This document shows, one piece after another, positions 1 to 4,405 of a stretch of DNA of 9,921 bases (positions are counted from its first letter, which is position 1; the number at the start of each line of letters is the position of its first letter). The position numbers and the translations under genes were made by a program. Source of the stretch: Acidobacteriaceae bacterium (lineage in GTDB: Bacteria > Acidobacteriota > Terriglobia > Terriglobales > Acidobacteriaceae). The stretch is from contig PMOF01000041.1 in the NCBI GenBank assembly GCA_003162495.1, positions 1,244 through 11,164 of the forward strand, written 5' to 3'. The notes beneath the pieces are model-generated. The model made no database searches. It saw only the letters and a program-made list of their open reading frames with translations, and was not told the origin of the DNA.

Positions 1-2
1 AG

Positions 3-143
3 GAGGACTCGCTTCATACGACGATGATACTTCCTGTTCATGACGGAGATTGTTGAGCCGAGCGGGAAGTGGAGGAAGCTCTGCGCGACAAGGCGGGCAA
101 GCCTGTACTGGGAACGCTGATTGCGGTGCGGGCCGACCAATAG
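3..143 (+). pseudogene. Possible broken gene end at the left edge
   Basis: Codons in the frame ending at TAG (141-143) read like ordinary GC-rich coding sequence from 57 on, giving a charged tail that contains EREVEEALRDKAGKPVLGTL. The same frame is open back to the window edge except for a TGA at 54-56. The other two forward frames also hold stops before 57. This could be the decayed C-terminus of a gene lying to the left, a frameshifted end, or chance. I do not recognise the family. The part before the TGA has a lower third-position GC, which argues against simple read-through. Confidence is low because only about 28 codons look coding. Confidence 0.2.
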
Positions 144-184
144 CCAGGAATCTATGTTTCCCCTGCTTGACTATTGCTTTTGGA

Positions 185-214
185 TTGACAACCAGAATTC
201 ATTAGGTGAATGAT
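185..214 (+). promoter_or_regulatory. Candidate promoter of the small secreted protein gene
   Basis: A perfect -35 hexamer TTGACA (185-190) is followed after 18 bases by AATGAT (209-214), a 4-of-6 match to TATAAT. Transcription would start near 221, leaving a leader of about 50 bases before the ATG at 273. The -10 is weak, so this is a guess from consensus only. Confidence 0.3.
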
Positions 215-272
215 CGGACCCGTACAACCCCTAAGATCCGCATTGAGATGATTGAACTGTAAGGAGTGATCG

Positions 273-662
273 ATGAAGCTGGTCGCGGTGGCACTTCTCG
301 TAGTCGGAATGTTGTGTAATTCCATGTTGGCGATGGCGGAGGGTCCTGTTCCTTTCAGGGCATTGATGCAAACTGCGGGCGCACAGCCCACCACGACTCC
401 GATCGCCGCTTCACAGGACCAATCCACCGCTGTATCCACTCAACCGGCTGATAGGCCAATGACCAGCGGCGGCAAGATCATGACCGGCACCGGTCTTGGC
501 CTATGTGTAGTCGGGGTGGTCGTCCTTGTTACAGCTGCGGTATTGAACAGTTTGGCTTCTCCATCCCGCAAAGCCGAGGCCTATGGTGGTGGCGGCGGAG
601 CAGTGGTGGGCGGAGCCATATTGGTCGTTCTTGGCAGCCATCACCGGCGTTTAGCAAAGTGA
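273..662 (+). CDS. Small secreted/membrane hypothetical protein
   Basis: This gene encodes 129 residues of unknown function. The ATG is preceded by a clear ribosome binding site AAGGAG at 261-266, six bases upstream, which fixes the start. Residues 1-22 look like a signal peptide: a Lys at position 3, then a hydrophobic core, ending in an A-M-A site at 20-22. Residues 25-68 are a Thr/Gln/Pro/Ser-rich linker with no obvious fold. Residues 72-95 form a strong transmembrane helix, and 105-121 add a second hydrophobic run introduced by a GGGGG tract. The tail is short and basic (HHRRLAK). The likely product is an envelope protein with one or two membrane segments. I do not recognise a family. The gene stands alone, with repeats downstream and no visible terminator. 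Confidence 0.65.
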   Translation: MKLVAVALLVVGMLCNSMLAMAEGPVPFRALMQTAGAQPTTTPIAASQDQSTAVSTQPADRPMTSGGKIMTGTGLGLCVVGVVVLVTAAVLNSLASPSRKAEAYGGGGGAVVGGAILVVLGSHHRRLAK

Positions 663-732
663 GAAAATAAGCAGAAAGGCACGCAGCGGACGCATGTCTC
701 TGTTGGCGGGTGGCCCACACCTGCCCCACCTA

Positions 733-875
733 AGATGCGCGGGTGCCCCGTGTCTCGTCCGACGCGGCGGAAGACACGGGATTCGGGAAACCCAGTGATC
801 GGAACTCCGCGACCGGCCAACGTTGGACATTCCAATCCCAGGTCTGAAGGTCCGAACTGGGGCACCCCCAAATCT
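733..875. repeat. MITE-like repeat with inverted ends (~143 bp)
   Basis: The left end AGATGCGCGGGTGCCCC (733-749) matches the reverse complement of the right end (859-875) at 14 of 17 positions. This includes AGAT at the tip and an unbroken 9-base block GGGTGCCCC / GGGGCACCC. Just inside the left end, CCCGTGTCT (747-755) pairs with AGACACGGG (772-780), and an inner TCCG/CGGA pair (758-761, 768-771) extends that hairpin. No protein is encoded and no target-site duplication is evident. The GGGTGCCCC theme is reminiscent of interspersed repeats in Terriglobia, recalled but not checked. It could be a non-autonomous mobile element or a REP-type palindromic repeat. Confidence 0.5.
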
Positions 876-909
876 GATGGAGGGTCGAGATTCGGGTCAA
901 CCCCGTCGC

Positions 910-1023
910 GCATCATCGCCGAGTCACACGTTAGCTTGCATTGGAACGAACGACTGCAAAGACAAAAGCAACTGCAGGTCCTTCGACTGCGGTCGCAGCG
1001 GCGACCTTCGCTCAGGATGACAG
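910..1023. repeat. Dispersed repeat containing the 'CTTCGCTCAGGATGACAG' tail
   Basis: This segment runs from the CATCATCGCC region through a TTGCATTGGAACGAACGACT core to the tail ending at about 1023. It resembles a very common non-coding interspersed repeat of acidobacterial genomes, which often gives rise to spurious Cys/Ser/Arg-rich predicted proteins on its reverse strand. That match is from memory. Visible internal symmetry includes GGTCGC (991-996) pairing with GCGACC (1001-1006) around AGCG, an alternative CTGCG/CGCAG pair at 987-998, and a repeated CCTTCG. Only one copy lies in this window, so its repeat status cannot be proved here. Confidence 0.45.
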
Positions 1024-1065
1024 CGTTGAGGAGGAGCGATGCAACGAAGAAACCGGCGCAATGCG

Positions 1066-1099
1066 AAACTGCCTGCCGTATTGAAGCGGCAGGCAGTTT
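1066..1099. repeat. Perfect 13-bp inverted repeat (hairpin)
   Basis: AAACTGCCTGCCG (1066-1078) is the exact reverse complement of CGGCAGGCAGTTT (1087-1099), with an 8-base loop TATTGAAG. The stem ends in A-T pairs on both sides, but there is no long T tract, so an intrinsic terminator is only possible, not clear. No gene ends immediately before it on either strand: the nearest plus-strand stop is at 662, and the minus-strand GH3 remnant ends at 1228. It may be part of an interspersed palindromic repeat. Confidence 0.6.
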
Positions 1100-1133
1100 G
1101 TGGTAGCGGCGATGCGGCGAGCGCGCATTGAGA

Positions 1134-1203
1134 TCCCTCAGGGGCTGAAGCCCACGATGATTTTGCTGCGTTGGCGGCACGGCTAAAGCCGTGCCCTTTC
1201 AAA
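1134..1203. repeat. Paired-hairpin dispersed repeat (AGGGGCTGAAGCCC ... GGCACGGCTAAAGCCGTGCC)
   Basis: Two tetraloop hairpins lie 22 bases apart. The first is GGGC-TGAA-GCCC (1142-1153). The second is GGCACGGC-TAAA-GCCGTGCC (1176-1195), a perfect 8-bp stem. The layout 'CCCTCAGGGGCTGAAGCCC ... GCACGGCTAAAGCCGTGCC' matches a repeat I recall as scattered at gene ends in Terriglobia. It lies just downstream of the stop of the minus-strand GH3 remnant, the typical position for such REP-like elements. Confidence 0.5.
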
Positions 1204-1227
1204 CCACCGGCGCATCGAGAGGCCTCC

Positions 1228-1428
1228 TTAGTTCAGCGTGAGGTCGGCGTGAAGGGGGGTGCTTTCGCTGGAGTCGCCGACGCGAATCACGAACCTGCCG
1301 GGGTCGATGGTCCATTTGTGAGCGGTCGAATCCCAGTAGCTGAAGGCGCGGGCGTCGAGCGAGAGGGTGATGTGTTTGGTTTCGCCGGGAGCGCGCCCAG
1401 AGCGCTGGTGGCCGGATTGTGTCCGGGG
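1228..1428 (-). pseudogene. Remnant of GH3 beta-glucosidase C-terminus (fibronectin III-like domain)
   Basis: Read on the minus strand, the frame ending at TAA (1230-1228) gives about 66 codons up to a TGA at 1431-1429. The translation holds RAPGETKHITLSLDARAFSY, then a WD, WTIDPGRFVIRVGDSS and an end in LTLN. This is the pattern of the C-terminal fibronectin type III-like domain of glycoside hydrolase family 3 enzymes (beta-glucosidase, xylosidase and relatives): APGE-(S/T)-K, a 'fS-Y/F-W-D' strand and 'PG-F-v-rVGdSS'. Homology seems to start near 1411. No start codon, catalytic domains or signal peptide remain, and the sequence above 1431 is unrelated. A family member is usually above 700 residues, so this is a truncated relic, not a working enzyme. 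Confidence 0.75.
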
Positions 1429-1535
1429 TCACATCGCAGGGTGCATGGGGTAACTTATGGTTTCTGAAACGGGAATGCAGACTCGTTGTTGAGCGGCCGC
1501 AAAACAGGGAGCGCCGCAGACGCCGGGAGGGATAC

Positions 1536-2555
1536 ATGAGCTTTGGAACTGGAATGAAGACCATCGTGGTTGCTACCGATCTGAACGGCCAACCGGAGGC
1601 AGCACTGGAGTATGCCCGCAAAATGGCCGGCATGTATGGTGCGCGCATCGTGCTGGCGCGCGGGCTTGACCCGGTGGATTATGCCGCGGTAGGTTCGGTT
1701 CCATACCGCGTGCAGCAGGGACTCGGCAAACCGGCGCGCGCCGCTCTGAAGGATCTGGCCGGCGATCTTTTGCGGGAAGGCCTGCCCAGCCACACGGAGA
1801 CTCGGCAGAGCGAGGTGGCGCAGATGCTGGCAGGGGTGGCGCGGCGCTTTGAAGCCGGGTTGATGGTCATCGGCACGGAGGGAGTCGGCGGCGCGGGGCC
1901 GGTGATTGTGGGCACTGTGGCCGAGCAGTTGGCGCGGCTGTCCCCGTGTCCCGTGCTGGCTGTGTCTGAAGACTGGAACGCGGGAGAATTCCGCCCGGTT
2001 GCGGGCGGCCCCGTGATGCTTGCAGTGGAGCGCAATGCAGCCACCCCGGCGGCCGTGGAGGCAGCCTGCTCGCTGGCGGAAATGTTCCATCGCACGTTGC
2101 TGGTGCTGCACGCTTGCAAACCGGACGATACAACCTTCCTGCTGGACCCTGTCGCGAAGGCGCTGGAAGACTTTGGCGTGAAGGCGAGCGGGCGATTTCC
2201 AATTCGCTTTCTACTCAAGAACGGCAGTCCTGCGGAAGTCATTGCCGAAGCGATTGAGCGGTACAGTCCCAGCATCCTGGTGGCTGGGGTGAAGCGTACC
2301 AGCGATACGCCGGGACCGCATGGAACCGCCTTTGCGTTGCTGGCCGGCTCCCGCGTGCCGGTGCTGTGCGTTCCACCGGAGCCGATGGCGGCCGCGCTCA
2401 AGCCGGAGGATTGCACCCCGCCGGAATACGTTTCCGAGATGTTCTCGCGGCTGGAGCGATTTGCCGGGTTTGAGGTTTCGACCTTAAGGCCCGGCGTATC
2501 TCAATTCCGCAGTACCGGGCGCACAAGCAGGGCACCCGCCGCAGTTGGGCGGTAA
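1536..2555 (+). CDS. Tandem universal stress protein (UspA family)
   Basis: This gene encodes 339 residues with two Usp folds in tandem. Domain 1 (about 7-145) starts with the hydrophobic strand and Asp of VVATDL (Asp15). It holds a complete ATP-binding motif G113-x2-G116-x9-G126-T127, followed by SPCPVLAVSE. Domain 2 (about 159-281) ends in RVPVLCVP, but its motif is degenerate: GVKR at 251-254 has Arg where the second Gly should be, and its opening strand has Glu instead of Asp. Only the first domain is therefore expected to bind ATP. The tail (282-339) is unlike the family. The ATG at 1536 was chosen because GGGAGG lies five bases upstream and the domain begins right after it; ATG 1554 is possible, and the in-frame extension upstream has no Usp features. 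It is cytoplasmic, and Usp proteins support survival under stress, often low oxygen or energy shortage. It is the first gene of a group with two Crp/Fnr-type proteins. Confidence 0.88.
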   Translation: MSFGTGMKTIVVATDLNGQPEAALEYARKMAGMYGARIVLARGLDPVDYAAVGSVPYRVQQGLGKPARAALKDLAGDLLREGLPSHTETRQSEVAQMLAGVARRFEAGLMVIGTEGVGGAGPVIVGTVAEQLARLSPCPVLAVSEDWNAGEFRPVAGGPVMLAVERNAATPAAVEAACSLAEMFHRTLLVLHACKPDDTTFLLDPVAKALEDFGVKASGRFPIRFLLKNGSPAEVIAEAIERYSPSILVAGVKRTSDTPGPHGTAFALLAGSRVPVLCVPPEPMAAALKPEDCTPPEYVSEMFSRLERFAGFEVSTLRPGVSQFRSTGRTSRAPAAVGR

Positions 2556-2622
2556 AGTGCTGCGTTCAAGCTTTTCAGGGAACCGTGTCACGACGATGGG
2601 ACCTGAGGCGAAATCAGGGCAT

Positions 2623-3093
2623 ATGAATGTCGTTCAAGCACATCCATTGGCAGAGCTGTTTCAATGTCCCGCAGCGACCGGGAACCTGCTTAGCGGGTCG
2701 GCCCAGTCGATCGATTTCAAGCCCGGGGAGGTTGTTTTTCGCCAATTTGAGGTCTGCAGGGGACTTTACCTGGTGCTATCTGGTCATTTTCTTCGCAGGG
2801 CGGAGTGGCTGGAGACGCCGTTAACGCTGGGGCCGGTGCGCTGCGGTGACCTGGTGGAGCTGGCGGCTGTGTTGGGGGATGGGCTGCACACCTATACGCT
2901 GAGGGTGCAGAGCCCTGGAACGGCTGTCTTGTTGCCGCAAGAAGCTTTGAATCTTGCATTTCACGATTATCCACCGCTGCGGATGCAGTTGCTGGAGGAA
3001 TTGGCGCGGCAGGTCTCCGGCAGCTACAGGACCAGTTGCATGCATCGCGTGGCCAAGAAGCTGCGGAAGCGCACGGAAGCCGCGCTGAAATAG
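2623..3093 (+). CDS. Crp/Fnr-type effector-domain protein lacking a DNA-binding domain
   Basis: This gene encodes 156 residues from ATG 2623. In-frame ATG 2596 (165 residues) and TTG 2545 (182 residues) are alternatives; none has a strong ribosome binding site, and 2623 has only AGGG at 2616-2619. Residues 12-115 form a cyclic-nucleotide-binding-like beta roll with the PGEVVFRQ turn, RGLYLVLSG, and a GDLVELAAVLGDG loop. The conserved phosphate-contacting Arg-Ser/Thr of cAMP receptors is absent, so cAMP binding is unlikely. The long helix 117-150 corresponds to the Crp dimerisation helix and ends in a basic RVAKKLRKR run. The protein then stops with no helix-turn-helix, and none is found in other frames downstream. 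It may therefore dimerise or bind partners rather than DNA. It sits 67 bases after the Usp gene and 129 bases before an FNR-like gene. Cys15, 45, 74 and 139 are present. Confidence 0.78.
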   Translation: MNVVQAHPLAELFQCPAATGNLLSGSAQSIDFKPGEVVFRQFEVCRGLYLVLSGHFLRRAEWLETPLTLGPVRCGDLVELAAVLGDGLHTYTLRVQSPGTAVLLPQEALNLAFHDYPPLRMQLLEELARQVSGSYRTSCMHRVAKKLRKRTEAALK

Positions 3094-3222
3094 ACAGGGG
3101 CCGGAAGCCGGCGCGAATCCGGTCGCAGGGCATCTTTGGTCGTCCAGGGGGAATCAAGGAAAGTTCACGGATAACGCCCCTGGATAAACGCGCTATACTC
3201 CGGTTAGAGCGCTAGAGAGCCA

Positions 3223-3936
3223 ATGGGATCGTTTCGTCCTCAACACCCTCCGGAAGATTGCATCAATTGTGAGCATCGCCATCTGCGCATGTTCTGCAAT
3301 CTCACGCCGGAGGCATTGCAGGATTACGACGGCATCGGGGTCATGACGAGCCATGCGCAGGACACCAAGCTGTTTATCGAGGGAGATCCGGCGCGCAACG
3401 TCCTGGTGATCTGTACCGGGCGGGTAAAAATCTCCTCGACCTCCCGCGATGGAAAAACCATGATTCTGAAGATTGCGGCTCCGGGGGACGTGATGGGGCT
3501 CAGCGCCGTATTGGCCAACGTGCCTTACGAAGTGACCGCGGAGACCATCGAACCCTGCCACGTAAAGACGGTGCGCAAGCAGGAGTTTCTGGACTTCCTG
3601 GGCCGCCATGGCGTGGCCAGCATGCATGCGGCGCAGTCTCTCTCCAGCGAATACCTGACCGTGTTCCATGACGCCAAACGGCTGGCGCTTTCCGGCTCGG
3701 CGGCGGGGCGGCTGGCCAGGCTGCTGCTGGACTGGGGACACGCGTCCGGCAATGGCAAGACGGAGAACCGCTTTACCATGGCCCTTACGCACGAAGAGAT
3801 CGCCAACATGGCAGGCACTTCGCGCGAGACTGTAACGCGGCTGCTCAACCAGTTCCGCCGCGACCAGTGGATCACCATCAAAGGCGCCAGCATGACTATC
3901 GTCAAGCCCGATCAGCTCGAACGGCTTACCGCGTAG
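3223..3936 (+). CDS. Crp/Fnr family transcriptional regulator, FNR-like
   Basis: This gene encodes 237 residues, the full family length. The N-terminus holds Cys13, Cys16 and Cys25, and Cys112 lies in the roll. This resembles the four [4Fe-4S] ligands of E. coli FNR (20, 23, 29, 122), though the third spacing is longer (x8 rather than x5). A cyclic-nucleotide-like domain spans about 30-135 (FIEGDPARNVLVICTGRVKI, then APGDVMGLSAVL) without cAMP-binding residues. A dimer helix follows (about 138-157). The winged helix-turn-helix runs 185-230, with recognition segment TSRETVTRLL (199-208). That segment carries the E-xx-(S/T)-R of FNR and also the Arg-Glu-x3-Arg of CRP. The likely role is a DNA-binding oxygen, NO or redox sensor. 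A TATACT at 3194-3199 could be a -10 but lacks a spaced -35. The ribosome site is weak (AGAGAG, three bases before ATG). It is third in a group after the Usp and Crp-like genes. Confidence 0.87.
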   Translation: MGSFRPQHPPEDCINCEHRHLRMFCNLTPEALQDYDGIGVMTSHAQDTKLFIEGDPARNVLVICTGRVKISSTSRDGKTMILKIAAPGDVMGLSAVLANVPYEVTAETIEPCHVKTVRKQEFLDFLGRHGVASMHAAQSLSSEYLTVFHDAKRLALSGSAAGRLARLLLDWGHASGNGKTENRFTMALTHEEIANMAGTSRETVTRLLNQFRRDQWITIKGASMTIVKPDQLERLTA

Positions 3937-4089
3937 TCTCTCTACTGCTTTGATTCCACTTGGTCCTTGGGCCGTTTCCGCGGCTTTCCGCAGCCACCTG
4001 TCAAAGCCCGTCCCGAGCAATCGTCTCTTTCTGTCCGTCCACGCATCGCTCTCCATCTTCCAAGTCCCCCATGGCACTTTCAACGGAGC

Positions 4090-4161
4090 TGGAGGTTACT
4101 GCGCCTCCACACGCTGACGAGGCTGCTGTGCCGCGTCTCCTCCTAGGTGGGGAGGAACCCC
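4090..4161 (+). repeat. Mutually exclusive GGAGG/CCTCC pairings in the receptor leader
   Basis: TGGAGG (4090-4095) pairs with CCTCCA (4104-4109). TCCTCC (4138-4143) pairs with GGAGGA (4151-4156). A further GGGG-AGGAA-CCCC hairpin (4149-4161) competes with the second of these. The blocks can also pair crosswise. No known riboswitch class is recognised. If transcribed, this would be a structured RNA, but the best promoter candidate lies downstream of it, so it may simply be part of the 3' region of the upstream gene. Confidence 0.25.
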
Positions 4162-4215
4162 TCATCCGAAGGGTGCAGGGTCTCATGGGGAAGGCCCTTT
4201 TTATAAATTTCTTTA

Positions 4216-4245
4216 TTGATTCTTTACGTGAGTTTTTTGTATGGT
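4216..4245 (+). promoter_or_regulatory. Candidate promoter of the receptor gene
   Basis: TTGATT (4216-4221, 5 of 6 to TTGACA by position except two substitutions at the end) is followed after 18 bases by TATGGT (4240-4245, 4 of 6 to TATAAT). It lies in the AT-rich part of the leader, about 160 bases before the ATG. A TATAAA at 4202-4207 is a stronger -10 match but has no -35 at the right distance. TTGAT could also be half of an FNR site, but the partner half is missing. Confidence 0.25.
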
Positions 4246-4405
4246 GAGATATGGAAACCCACCCGCACATACCAATCTTCTAGACACTCAAAGAAGAAAT
4301 AAGACCCAGTGCGTACATAATGCCCGCTCATCTGCACCTATTTTCACTTTTCAGACGGGCTCAAAACACTACAAATTGACCTGCATTTTCTGGAGGAGAT
4401 ACGCA

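Larger units (their letters stand above)
663..1227. other. Gene-free, repeat-rich stretch
   Basis: No reading frame in this stretch on either strand shows a recognisable protein family. The open frames present are translations of repeats and hairpins, some of them long only because GC-rich sequence rarely forms stops. What it does hold is a succession of separate repeat elements, listed individually. The density suggests a spot that tolerates insertions, next to a gene that has lost most of its length (the GH3 remnant at 1228-1428). Confidence 0.6.
3937..4405. other. Intergenic leader of the receptor gene
   Basis: No gene is supported in these 469 bases. The first part (to about 4195) is GC-rich and contains several short self-complementary blocks. 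From about 4196 the sequence turns AT-rich (TTTTTATAAATTTCTTTATTG) and stays comparatively so until the receptor start, which fits a promoter and 5' leader. The receptor frame is open upstream to an ATG at 4241, but that extension has no family features and lacks a ribosome site. No terminator for the FNR-like gene with a clear T tract was found. Confidence 0.5.

Noticed and set aside
54..56. In-frame TGA as a possible selenocysteine codon
   Set aside because: No selenoprotein family is recognised and no convincing downstream selenocysteine hairpin was seen. The codons before it differ in base use, so decay or chance is simpler.
641..1180. Minus-strand open frame rich in Cys, Ser and Arg over the repeats
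   Set aside because: Its sequence is the translation of the dispersed repeats themselves, including the reverse of the GGATGACAG tail. There is no signal of a real protein.
3193..4083. Long minus-strand open frame (296 codons) opposite the FNR-like gene
   Set aside because: It overlaps a clearly recognisable regulator on the plus strand and its translation is Arg/His-rich with no family motif. It is the usual antisense by-product of GC-rich coding sequence.
4090..4200. Cobalamin or other known riboswitch upstream of the receptor
   Set aside because: A GGGAAGG-like string near 4188 tempted, but the conserved B12-box and other core blocks of the cobalamin class are absent. No other known class fits.
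4216..4231. FNR operator upstream of the receptor gene
   Set aside because: Only the TTGAT half is present. The expected ATCAA after four bases is replaced by an unrelated sequence.
4241..4405. 55-residue N-terminal extension of the receptor from an earlier ATG
   Set aside because: It has no ribosome binding site and would bury the signal peptide. The ATG at 4406 has GGAGGAG at proper spacing and begins the signal peptide.
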